This document shows, piece by piece, positions 33,394 to 39,854 of a DNA stretch of 39,854 nucleotides. Under the pieces are notes generated by a model. The model was not told the origin of the DNA and ran no database searches. It was given only the letters and a program-made list of their open reading frames with translations. The stretch covers positions 1 to 39,854 of the forward strand of contig JBDSLU010000057.1 of the NCBI GenBank assembly GCA_039916225.1, written 5' to 3'. Each line of letters begins with the position of its first letter. Within the stretch, counting starts at the first letter, position 1. This DNA comes from JBDSLU01 sp039916225 (lineage in GTDB: Bacteria; Acidobacteriota; Vicinamibacteria; Vicinamibacterales; Vicinamibacteraceae). Made by a program: the position numbers and the translations under genes.

Positions 33394-34164
33394 ATGACCG
33401 AACAGGAACGCCGACAGCTCGATCGCGACGGCTACGTCGTGCTCGAGGACGCCATGGGTCCCGAGCTGCTCGCTGAGCTGCGGGACGCCATCTGCGCCCA
33501 GTTCGTGCGCGAGGGCGACCGCGCTGGCCACGAGTTCAAGACCGAGGAGAACGCCCGCCGCCTGGCCAACCTGGTCAACAAGGGCGAGGCCTTCCGCCGC
33601 GCGATCGCTTTGCCGCGCGTCCTCGAGGGGGTCCGCCATGTCCTCGGCGCCGACGCCAAGTTGAGCAGCCTGAACGCGCGGTCCGCCGATCCGCACAGCG
33701 AGGACGGCCAGCCGCTGCACGTGGATATGTCGGCGCTGCCCGACGACCGTGGCTACTGGGTCTGCAACACGGTGTGGCTGCTCGACGACTTCACGACCGA
33801 GAACGGCGCGACGCGGATGGTGCCCGGCTCGCACACCTGGGGCCAGCGGCCGCAGGACGTGCTCGCGGATCCGCAAGCGCCGCACCCGGTCGAGATCCTG
33901 CTGATTGGCAAGGCCGGCAGCATCGCCGTGATGAACTCGCACCTGTGGCACGGCGGCACCGCCAACCGCACCGCGGCGCCGCGGCTGGCGATGCATGGCT
34001 TCTACTGCCGCCGCGACAAGCCGCAGCAGCAATACCAGAAGCAGCTGCTCGACGCCGACGTCCAGGCCGGCCTGTCGGCCGAACTGCGCGATCTCCTCGC
34101 CATCGATGATCCGGCCAACGACGCGCTGAGCGCGGCGGTGACGGTGCGCAGCTTCATGAAATAG
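33394..34164 (+). CDS. Phytanoyl-CoA dioxygenase (PhyH) family protein
   Basis: The product is 256 residues from the ATG at 33394; the open frame extends to 33070, but TEQERRQLDRDGYVVLEDAM is the usual family start (FDRDGYVVLE). It is a non-haem Fe(II)/2-oxoglutarate oxygenase with a double-stranded beta helix. The iron ligands are His109 and Asp111 in LHVDMS and His186 in LWHGGTANRT, and the 2-oxoglutarate arginine is Arg197 in APRLAM. GATRMVPGSHTWG (138-150) is the conserved strand before the distal histidine. Family members hydroxylate lipids, amino acids or natural products, and nothing nearby identifies the substrate. The gene ends 20 bases before the next coding start and carries that gene's -10 box just after its stop. 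Confidence 0.92.
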   Translation: MTEQERRQLDRDGYVVLEDAMGPELLAELRDAICAQFVREGDRAGHEFKTEENARRLANLVNKGEAFRRAIALPRVLEGVRHVLGADAKLSSLNARSADPHSEDGQPLHVDMSALPDDRGYWVCNTVWLLDDFTTENGATRMVPGSHTWGQRPQDVLADPQAPHPVEILLIGKAGSIAVMNSHLWHGGTANRTAAPRLAMHGFYCRRDKPQQQYQKQLLDADVQAGLSAELRDLLAIDDPANDALSAAVTVRSFMK

Positions 34165-34170
34165 CGCCGG

Positions 34171-34176
34171 TATAAT
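34171..34176 (+). promoter_or_regulatory. Perfect -10 box (TATAAT) before the YfhO-like gene
   Basis: CGCCGGTATAATCCGG has a consensus TATAAT six bases after the PhyH stop. The first transcribed base should fall at about 34182-34184, and the only in-frame start of the next gene is TTG 34185. No good -35 is seen at 16-18 bases. The transcript would have almost no leader. Confidence 0.6.
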
Positions 34177-34184
34177 CCGGCTCG

Positions 34185-36230
34185 TTGTCCTCTTCGCAGA
34201 ACGAGCCGGCGGGCCGGCTGGCCCTCGTCGTCGTCCTCTGCAGCGCCGCCCTGCTGGCGCTGCTGGCCGTGCCGCTCGTCCGCGGCCGGGTCTTCGTCTA
34301 CAACGACCTGTCGTGGTTCCATCTGCCGATGCGGCACCTGTACCAACAGGCGCTGGAGAAAGGCGACAGCCTGCTGTGGACGCCGGCGATCTTCTCCGGC
34401 CTCTACCTGCATGGCGAGGGACAGACCGGCGTCTTCCATCCCCTGCACCTGCTCTACTACCGGCTGCTGCCGCTGCGGACGGCGTTCAACCTGGAGCTGC
34501 TCACCAGCTACGTCGCGGCGTTCGCCGGCACGTGGTGGTTCCTGCGGCGGCTTCGGTTCGAGACGGTGCCGGCCCTATTCGGGGCGATGCTGGTCGGCTT
34601 CAGCGGGTTCTCGCTGCTCCATCACCATCACATGAACATGGTGGCCGTGGTGGCGCACCTGCCGTGGCTGCTCGCGGCCGCCGACGTGCTGCTGCTCGCG
34701 GAGGAACGCCGCCAACGGCGGCTGGCGTTCGCGGCGGTGGCGCTGCTCCTGGCCAGCCAATTCCTGGTTGGGTTTCCGCAGGCGATCTGGTGGAACGGCC
34801 TGGCGCTGGCCGCGTTCGTCGCCGGTCGGCTCATCGAGACGCAGCGGTGGTGGGCGGCCGGATCGCTGGTCGCCGCGATGGGCATCGGCATCCTCCTCGG
34901 CGGCATCCAGGTGCTGCCGTCCGCCGACGCCATCGCCCATTCCGATCGGGCGGCGCTCAGCACCGACTTCGCGCTGACCTACTCGCTCCACCCGCTCAAC
35001 CTGCTGCAGCTGTGGTCGCCGCGCGCGCTCGTCGGCGGCAGCTACACCGCCGCCGATCACCCGTGGTTCCACGAGTTCGGCATCTATTCCGGTGCCGTGC
35101 TGCCGGTCGGGCTGGTGTGGGTGTGGCTGCGCCGTGGCGCGCTGAGCCACCGCCGCGGCCTGATCACCGGGGCCACGGTGTTCGCTGCGGTGATGCTCGT
35201 GCTCGCCCTCGGGCGCTACGGCGGCCTGGCCCAGGTGATGGGCCACCTGCCGGTGGTCGGGGCGATGCGCGCGCCCGCCCGCTACATCATGCTCGTGCAG
35301 TTCGCGCTCGCCGGCCTGGCGGCGATCGCGCTCGAAGATCTCCTGGCGATCCGCCTCGGCCGCGCTGCCCCGCCAGCCGGCAGGCAGCCGGCGCTGTGGA
35401 TCCCCGCGCTGCTCGGCGTGCTCACCACGGCGGCGTTGAACGCGCAGCTGCTGCGCTACGCCCGCCGTGACGTGGCCAGCGTGGCGGCCGCCGCACCGGG
35501 CGTCGCCGTCCTCGCGCTCGTGACGCTGCTGGTGGTGCTGGCGGCACGACGCGTGCGCTGGGCGGTGCCGGCGCTGATCATCGTCACCGCCGCCGATCTC
35601 GGCGTCTACGGCATCGGCTTCGTCTACGGCGAGCCGGCGATGTCGATTCCCAGGCTCATGGTGACGGTCCAGCAGGCACCGCTCCGTCCCGAGGACACCT
35701 ATGCCACCGCGCCCGAGGTCGGCCCCTACGTCAAGAACCTGCTCGTGCTGCGCGGCTATCGCCTGACGACCGGCTATGTCGGCTTCTTCCCGGCCGCGCA
35801 GCATCCGCTCAACGGCCCCACGTCTCAGCGACTGGGCGGGACGCGCTGGACGTTCACGCCGGCAGGCTTCCGGCGTCCGGAAGGCGGGGGCGCCGACCGC
35901 GTGCGGCTGCTCGACCCGGAGGGACGCGCCGCCGCCGGCAACGTGCAGCTGACGGCCGATCGGCCGGGGCGCCTGGGAGTGGCGGTCCGTGTCGAGGCGC
36001 CCGCGATCGTGGCCCTCACCGAGCGCTTCCATCACGGGTGGACGGCGACCGCAGACGGACGGCCACTCGACCTCGTTCCCGTCGAAGGCGACTTTCTCGG
36101 CTTCCGCGTCGATGCGAGCGTGCGACAGGTCGAGCTGCGATTCGCGCCCCGCAGTTTCCGCGACGGCATGATGGTCTCGATCGCCGGCGTGATCCTGCTC
36201 GCGGCCGTGCTGCTGGTCTGGCCGCGCTGA
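34185..36230 (+). CDS. YfhO-like polytopic membrane protein
   Basis: The 681-residue inner-membrane protein is of the YfhO/GT-C-like type. The TM1 segment (LALVVVLCSAALLALLAVPL) is followed by an external loop with FVYNDLSWFHLPMRHLY (about 37-53), where the acidic N-D next to the first TM is the usual GT-C/YfhO feature, and GQTGVFHPLHLLYYRLLPL. About ten further TM helices follow to about residue 490, and then a beta-rich C-terminal extracytoplasmic domain ending FHHGWTATADGRPLDLVPVEGDFLGFRV plus a last TM (MMVSIAGVILLAAVLLVW). The C-terminal GW.A..DG....V....F.g..v element is typical of YfhO-family proteins, which help glycosylate lipoteichoic acid or other surface polymers. The TTG start is the only one in frame after a stop at 34173. 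No glycan genes are adjacent. Confidence 0.85.
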   Translation: MSSSQNEPAGRLALVVVLCSAALLALLAVPLVRGRVFVYNDLSWFHLPMRHLYQQALEKGDSLLWTPAIFSGLYLHGEGQTGVFHPLHLLYYRLLPLRTAFNLELLTSYVAAFAGTWWFLRRLRFETVPALFGAMLVGFSGFSLLHHHHMNMVAVVAHLPWLLAAADVLLLAEERRQRRLAFAAVALLLASQFLVGFPQAIWWNGLALAAFVAGRLIETQRWWAAGSLVAAMGIGILLGGIQVLPSADAIAHSDRAALSTDFALTYSLHPLNLLQLWSPRALVGGSYTAADHPWFHEFGIYSGAVLPVGLVWVWLRRGALSHRRGLITGATVFAAVMLVLALGRYGGLAQVMGHLPVVGAMRAPARYIMLVQFALAGLAAIALEDLLAIRLGRAAPPAGRQPALWIPALLGVLTTAALNAQLLRYARRDVASVAAAAPGVAVLALVTLLVVLAARRVRWAVPALIIVTAADLGVYGIGFVYGEPAMSIPRLMVTVQQAPLRPEDTYATAPEVGPYVKNLLVLRGYRLTTGYVGFFPAAQHPLNGPTSQRLGGTRWTFTPAGFRRPEGGGADRVRLLDPEGRAAAGNVQLTADRPGRLGVAVRVEAPAIVALTERFHHGWTATADGRPLDLVPVEGDFLGFRVDASVRQVELRFAPRSFRDGMMVSIAGVILLAAVLLVWPR

Positions 36231-36291
36231 ACGCGTTCGTGCGCCCGCGCGAGAAGGCGCGGCCGGGGCCGCACTCTGCCATAGTGACGCC

Positions 36292-36660
36292 GTGGCCAGG
36301 CACGCGCTTCGGGGGTGGGACGCGTTCGGCATCGTCGGCGACGTCGCCCGCGACTGGCCCGACGTCGAAGCCGCCACGAAGTACGACGGCTCTCCGGTGC
36401 TGAAGTGCGGCGGCTGCTTCATGGCCGGCATGGCGGTCCACGAGTCGAGCGAGATCGACACGCTCGTCGTCCGCATCGACGTCGACGCCCGCCCGGCGCT
36501 GATCGAGGACGCGCCGGAGACGTACTACCTCACCGCTTACTACGAGCCGCACCCCGTGGTGCTGGCCCGGCTCGCGCGTATCGATGGCGACGCCCTCCGC
36601 GATCTGCTGGCGATGGCCCGGCGCGCCACGCTGCTGAAGGCGTCACGATCGCGCGGCTGA
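36292..36660 (+). CDS. MmcQ/YjbR-family protein
   Basis: This is a 122-residue protein from a GTG start at 36292. The pattern is ARDWPDVEAATKYDGSPVLK, then GGCFMAGMAVH, then LVVRIDVDARPALIEDAPETYYLTAYYEPHPVVLARLARID with a closing helix DALRDLLAMARR. This matches the small CyaY-like-fold MmcQ/YjbR family, a double-wing protein often annotated as DNA-binding and usually about 115-125 residues, with the late Y..YP.VL.RL strand. Its function is unknown in most bacteria. It is 61 bases after the YfhO-like gene and may be its own unit. Two cysteines (KCGGC) are not part of the usual motif. Confidence 0.8.
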   Translation: MARHALRGWDAFGIVGDVARDWPDVEAATKYDGSPVLKCGGCFMAGMAVHESSEIDTLVVRIDVDARPALIEDAPETYYLTAYYEPHPVVLARLARIDGDALRDLLAMARRATLLKASRSRG

Positions 36661-36786
36661 CCGCGCCACCGGGTGCGGGCGGTCGGGTGACGATGAACGT
36701 CGGTCGCTCGCCAATCCTCGCCACCCGATGGCCACGTCGACGGGCGGCCGGCGGTGCCGCGTCGTGCAGCGACGGGTCGCGCCGTG

Positions 36787-37386
36787 ATGCTCGAATCCGG
36801 ACGGCGTCCGGATCGGCCCTTGCAACCGTTGCCGCTCCAAATGGGTGCGCCAACATCCGGTGGAAGCGTCGTCGAAGCCATCCGACAGCAGCTGGCCGCG
36901 GGCCACAGCGGCGATGACGTCGTCGAAGGGTTGATGGCGGGTGGCCTGTCCCGCCCGTCCGCCGAACGGTTCGTGCAACGAGCCGGCGGGCAGGTCACAT
37001 CCACTGCCGCGGTGCCACCGATCCCGCCGCTGTCCGGGCCGCTGTCCGGGCCGCCGCCGATCCCCAGCCTGTCGGCGGCGACGGCGGACGCGGATACGCT
37101 CCCGTCGAGCCCGCCGCCAGTCCCGGTCGATCTGAATGTCGGCGCGCAGCCATTTCTACCGCCAGCGTTCCCGGCGAACAGCTGCGCCCCCGCCGCGGCG
37201 ATGACGGCCGCGCCGGCGAAGTCGGTCAGCGTCCTCAAGGTGGCCGGCGGCGCGGCCCTGCTGCTGGTGGGTCTGGCCATTTTCGCGCTCAGCATGTCAG
37301 CGAGCGGCCGCGTCCGCCTCAAGCTGCCGCTGGCGCTCGTCTTCGGCGGTGGCGCGACGCTCGTCCAGGCCATCCGCGAACGCTGA
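36787..37386 (+). CDS. Proline-rich membrane protein of unknown function
   Basis: The product is about 199 residues from the ATG at 36787; GTG 36754 and ATG 36841 (MGAPTSGG) are alternatives, and no Shine-Dalgarno decides between them. Residues about 25-67 hold two short helices with the repeated pattern V.EAIRQQLAAGHSGDDVVEGLMAGGLSRPSAERFV, a helical hairpin seen in several uncharacterised bacterial membrane proteins. A Pro/Ser/Ala-rich linker (about 75-140, with repeats such as PPIPPLSGPLSGPPPIP) leads to two closely spaced hydrophobic segments (VAGGAALLLVGLAIFALSMS and PLALVFGGGATLVQAI) at the C-terminus. It would sit in the membrane with the helical part in the cytoplasm. I do not recognise the family by name. 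Confidence 0.6.
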   Translation: MLESGRRPDRPLQPLPLQMGAPTSGGSVVEAIRQQLAAGHSGDDVVEGLMAGGLSRPSAERFVQRAGGQVTSTAAVPPIPPLSGPLSGPPPIPSLSAATADADTLPSSPPPVPVDLNVGAQPFLPPAFPANSCAPAAAMTAAPAKSVSVLKVAGGAALLLVGLAIFALSMSASGRVRLKLPLALVFGGGATLVQAIRER

Positions 37387-37404
37387 GGCGAGGGCTCGAC
37401 ACGC

Positions 37405-37492
37405 GCTGCTAAGGGCCCGTCAGGGAATAACTGAGACACTCTGGCCGTCGCCCAGTAGATGCTCACTCATTCCCTGACGGGCCCTTAGCAGC
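37405..37492. repeat. Perfect 24-bp inverted repeat (possible miniature IS-derived element)
   Basis: The left arm 37405-37428 (starting GCTGCTAAGGGCCCG) is an exact reverse complement of 37469-37492, separated by 40 bases. The 88-base unit lies between convergent genes. Arms this long and exact exceed a normal intrinsic terminator and resemble terminal inverted repeats of an internally deleted insertion sequence. Read on the minus strand, the interior encodes MSEHLLGDGQSVSVIP ending inside an arm, which could be a relic of a transposase end but may be chance. A bidirectional terminator role is also possible. Confidence 0.7.
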
Positions 37493-37520
37493 GACTGCCG
37501 GCAGCGCGGGTTCGAACGCG

Positions 37521-38633
37521 TCAGTCGGGAACGGGCGACGCCTCGCGCCGCTGCAGCGCCTCGAACGCCGCCAGGGATTGATCGGCCAGCGCCGCCTGGC
37601 CGGTCCGGCGATACGCCTGCGACAGGCGGAAATGGGCTTGGGCGAGGGTCGGCTCGAGCGTGATCGCCGCACGCAGCGGCGCGATGGCGTCGCGCCAGCG
37701 GCGCTGTTCCGACAGCAGGATGCCGAGCTGCAGCCGGGCCTTGGCGTGCTTCGGATCGAGCGCCATTGCCCGGCGCAGCCGCGTCTCGACATCGGCGAGA
37801 TCGACGGCAGCCGGATCCGGGCCGCGCCACAGGCTCATCGCGTAGTAGTACTGCCCGTTCGCGTCGCGCGGCTTGCGCCCCACGAAACGGGCCAGCCGAC
37901 GGGTGATCTCCTCGCTCTGTGCCGGCACCACGCCGTACATCTCGCCGAGGAACACGTGCGGACGGGGATCGTCGGGCGCCAGGTCGGACGCCTGGCCGAA
38001 GGAGGCGACCGCGTCTTCGTGGCGCCCGCGCGAATACTGCGCGATGCCGAGCCCGACGTGGAGCCGGGCCGACTCGGGGTGACGGCGCAGCGCGGCGGTG
38101 AACACGTCCACGGCATCGCCGTAGGCTCGCAGGCGCAGCAGGTTGTCACCCCAGTCGAACAGGTGCTCCTCGGTCGGCTGCAGGTGCGCGGCCCGTTGAT
38201 AACCGACCGCGGCGGCGGTGAAGTCGCCGGCCCGCGCATCGATGTCGCCCGACAGGTTGAACAGCTCGCCCGTTTCTTTGAGGGCGAGCATCCGCCGCAC
38301 CTGCGCGCGCGCCGGTTCGAGTGCGCCGGTCTCGAGGTAGGCCAGGGCGAGGTCGTAGCCGTTGGCGTAGTTGGCGGCGTCGAGCGCCCGGGCGCGCTCG
38401 AGATGTGGGATGGCGGCCTTCAGGCGGCCCGATTGCAGGTAGAACTCACCGAGCGCGTGATGGGCCTCGAACGCGTCCGGGGCACGTCGCGCGGCGTCGA
38501 GCAGGCGCTGCTCGACGGCGGCTGCGTCAGCCGGCGTGTGCGTTGGCGCCGGCGCCACCTGCGCGCGCGCGCCCTCGCCAGGGACGGCGAGGACGAGCGC
38601 ACAACAGCAGAGGGTAGGAAGGATGCGATGCAC
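37521..38633 (-). CDS. Exported TPR-repeat protein
   Basis: The product is 370 residues from a GTG start at 38633. A signal peptide (about 1-24: MHRILPTLCCCALVLAVPG then EGARAQ) precedes about eight tetratricopeptide-type helix pairs. Repeats are visible as AHHALGEFYLQSGRLKAAIP, GYDLALAYLETGALEPARAQ, LHVGLGIAQYSRGRHEDAVA, ARLQLGILLSEQRRWRDAIA and AHFRLSQAYRRTGQAALADQ, each with the W/L-G-Y-A-P spacing of TPRs and followed by a Leu-x-Pro turn (LEPTL, LAPDD, LDPKH). The protein is a periplasmic or outer-membrane scaffold of unknown partner. It is downstream of the receptor-like gene on the same strand, with a hairpin between them. Such TPR proteins often accompany TonB-dependent receptors in Acidobacteriota. 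Confidence 0.88.
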   Translation of the reverse strand: MHRILPTLCCCALVLAVPGEGARAQVAPAPTHTPADAAAVEQRLLDAARRAPDAFEAHHALGEFYLQSGRLKAAIPHLERARALDAANYANGYDLALAYLETGALEPARAQVRRMLALKETGELFNLSGDIDARAGDFTAAAVGYQRAAHLQPTEEHLFDWGDNLLRLRAYGDAVDVFTAALRRHPESARLHVGLGIAQYSRGRHEDAVASFGQASDLAPDDPRPHVFLGEMYGVVPAQSEEITRRLARFVGRKPRDANGQYYYAMSLWRGPDPAAVDLADVETRLRRAMALDPKHAKARLQLGILLSEQRRWRDAIAPLRAAITLEPTLAQAHFRLSQAYRRTGQAALADQSLAAFEALQRREASPVPD

Positions 38634-38643
38634 TCGGCTGGCT

Positions 38644-38677
38644 CCGGCGCCATCCGGATCCTATCCGGAGGCGCCGG
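38644..38677 (-). terminator. Strong stem-loop between receptor and TPR genes
   Basis: CCGGCGCC (38644-38651) pairs with GGCGCCGG (38670-38677), and inside it CCGGAT (38654-38659) pairs with ATCCGG (38663-38668) around a CCT loop. It lies 17 bases after the receptor-like stop and 10 bases before the TPR GTG. Lacking a U-run, it may attenuate or protect the receptor mRNA 3' end rather than fully terminate. Confidence 0.55.
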
Positions 38678-38694
38678 GCCAGTCGACGTGTCTT

Positions 38695-39854
38695 CTACCA
38701 GTAGAACTTCAGGCCCACCTGCATCTGGCGCGGTGTGTTGCGCATGCTGGTGATGCTGGAGAAGTTCCGGGCGTCTCCGAAGTTCAGCGACCCGGGCAGG
38801 TTGAAGGCGGGCGTGTTGGTCAGGTTGAAGACCTCGAGGCGGAACTCCGCCTTGCTGTGCCCCCACAGAGGGAACTGCCGCGCCACGCCGGCGTCGAGCT
38901 GCTTCAGCGCCGGCCCGGTGACCTGGCTGCGCGGCCCGCCGAGCGGGCTGAAGTCGGTCTGCCCGATGGTCGCCACCGGAGCCGGGTTGGCGAACGCCGC
39001 CGCGTTGTAGAAGTTGGTCACGTCGTTGCTGCCGGCATACGGATCGCCGACCACGAGCGCGTAACAGCCGGTGCCCGAACCGGTCGCCGGCGTGCAGTTG
39101 ATGGTCTGGGCCTGGCCGCTGTAGAACGACGCCACCCAGTTGAACCGCCAGCCGCCCGCGATCACGCCCTTGAAAGGCAGATCGTAGTTGCCGCTCGCCA
39201 CCAGCGCGTGCTTGGTGTGGAAGCCCGACAGGCCGATGTCGTTCGCCAGATCCCAGCCGACCACGTCCGGCGCCCGCAGGCCGCCGACACCGCCGCCCGA
39301 GAGCGAGTCGCCGGCGTTGGTGTTGGCCTCGCTCAGCGTGTAGCTGACGAGGAACTGCAGACCCTTGTGGTAGCGGCGCTGGAACTTGAGCTGCATCGAG
39401 TCGTACGAGCTGACGCCGACCGTGCGCACGAGAATCGAGCCGCGCGCGAAGTCGGGGAACTGCACGTACGGCGTCGGGTTGGTGCCGGGAGGCAGCAGCT
39501 TGGTGACGTTGTTCACGCCGGTGAACGTCTCGAGGTTGCGCCCCCGCGTGCCGACGTAGCCGATCTCGACAGCGTGCTGGCCGGGCAGCTCGATCTGATA
39601 CATGACGTTGGCGTTGTGATACCGCGGCGTCTTGTAGTCGAACTCGACGCCGCGCAGCGTCAGGCCGTTGGCGTTGACGTTGAGCGGATCGAGCGCGATC
39701 CGGTTGCGGGCGTCCAGCGTGACCAGGGAGCCGTCACCGAGCCGGTTCGGCGTGGTGTCGTTCGGCGCCTGGTAGATCAGCGTGAACTGGAACGGGTAGT
39801 TGTAGCCGAGGCTCGGGTTGCCGCCCCGGTTCTCGAACGCCCCGTAGAACAGCC
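38695..39854 (-). CDS. TonB-dependent receptor-like outer-membrane barrel, C-terminal part (runs off right edge)
   Basis: The open frame runs from the right edge to a stop at 38695 and gives about 386 residues of C-terminal barrel; the first in-frame ATG visible (39603) is internal, not the start. Aromatic-rich strands alternate: FYGAFENRGGNPSLGYNYPF near the edge, then HAVEIGYVGTRGRNLETF, SYDSMQLKFQRRYHKGLQFL, FNWVASFYSGQ and KAEFRLEVFNLTNTPAF. The end, RQMQVGLKFYW, is a classic barrel C-terminus with a final aromatic. This matches the large carboxypeptidase-regulatory-domain TonB-dependent receptors (about 1000-1200 residues) that are abundant in Acidobacteriota, whose N-terminal plug would lie outside the window. 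The substrate is unknown. Confidence 0.88.
   Translation of the reverse strand, partial: LFYGAFENRGGNPSLGYNYPFQFTLIYQAPNDTTPNRLGDGSLVTLDARNRIALDPLNVNANGLTLRGVEFDYKTPRYHNANVMYQIELPGQHAVEIGYVGTRGRNLETFTGVNNVTKLLPPGTNPTPYVQFPDFARGSILVRTVGVSSYDSMQLKFQRRYHKGLQFLVSYTLSEANTNAGDSLSGGGVGGLRAPDVVGWDLANDIGLSGFHTKHALVASGNYDLPFKGVIAGGWRFNWVASFYSGQAQTINCTPATGSGTGCYALVVGDPYAGSNDVTNFYNAAAFANPAPVATIGQTDFSPLGGPRSQVTGPALKQLDAGVARQFPLWGHSKAEFRLEVFNLTNTPAFNLPGSLNFGDARNFSSITSMRNTPRQMQVGLKFYW

Overview
The window is high-GC bacterial DNA that most likely comes from an Acidobacteriota chromosome, probably the Vicinamibacteria lineage. The main signs are two adjacent MacB/FtsX-type permeases of the ADOP class behind a PadR regulator, a large outer-membrane receptor of the acidobacterial TonB-dependent type at the right edge, TAGAAT-like -10 boxes, and frequent GTG/TTG starts. 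This placement is inference from gene content; there is no rRNA or other direct taxonomic marker.

Layout. 1-3.8 kb (minus strand): the N-terminus of an outer-membrane transporter-like protein cut by the window edge, an exported DinB-like protein, citrate synthase, and a membrane family 2 glycosyltransferase overlapping it by 8 bases. 3.9-11.2 kb (plus): larB without other lar genes, then a tight information-processing run mutS2-dnaG-rpoD, a hairpin terminator and a tRNA with anticodon CAT. 11.15-11.5 kb: non-coding, with inverted copies of the tRNA 3' end, two co-varying hairpins and a near-palindromic miniature element. 11.6-16.1 kb: an accessory block with a lipoprotein and an NTR-like membrane protein (plus), then on the minus strand a two-gene unit of a signal-peptide/one-TM membrane protein and a highly divergent FtsZ/tubulin-like GTPase with a long C-terminal extension. 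16.3-17.6 kb: a YbaY-domain exported protein and a Pr6Pr-type membrane protein. 17.7-23.3 kb (minus): PadR and two ADOP permeases, with a dyad operator at the PadR start. 23.4-24.7 kb (minus): a VOC dioxygenase-like protein and a Crp/Fnr-type regulator behind a perfect TTGAT-N4-ATCAA box. 24.8-29.3 kb: a molybdenum-hydroxylase cluster (MocA-like cytidylyltransferase, large Mo-binding subunit with Tat signal, 2Fe-2S subunit, XdhC). 29.35-33 kb: tryptophan/kynurenine catabolism (arylformamidase-like hydrolase, kynureninase, APC amino-acid permease). 33-39.85 kb: a decayed SpoIIAA-like gene, a PhyH dioxygenase, a YfhO-like polytopic membrane protein, a MmcQ/YjbR-like protein, a proline-rich membrane protein, a perfect 24-bp inverted repeat, an exported TPR protein, and a truncated TonB-dependent-receptor-like barrel.

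The best candidate for something undescribed is the pair at 13511-16063. The FtsZ-like protein keeps recognisable T1, T3 and T4 nucleotide-binding loops but has an altered T7 loop and about 230 extra C-terminal residues. It is encoded 3 bases downstream of a membrane protein with a LysM-like extracytoplasmic region and a roughly 118-residue cytoplasmic tail. This could be a membrane-tethered cytoskeletal device lying next to a repeat-rich tRNA locus. All functional statements come from reading motifs by eye; no database search was run.
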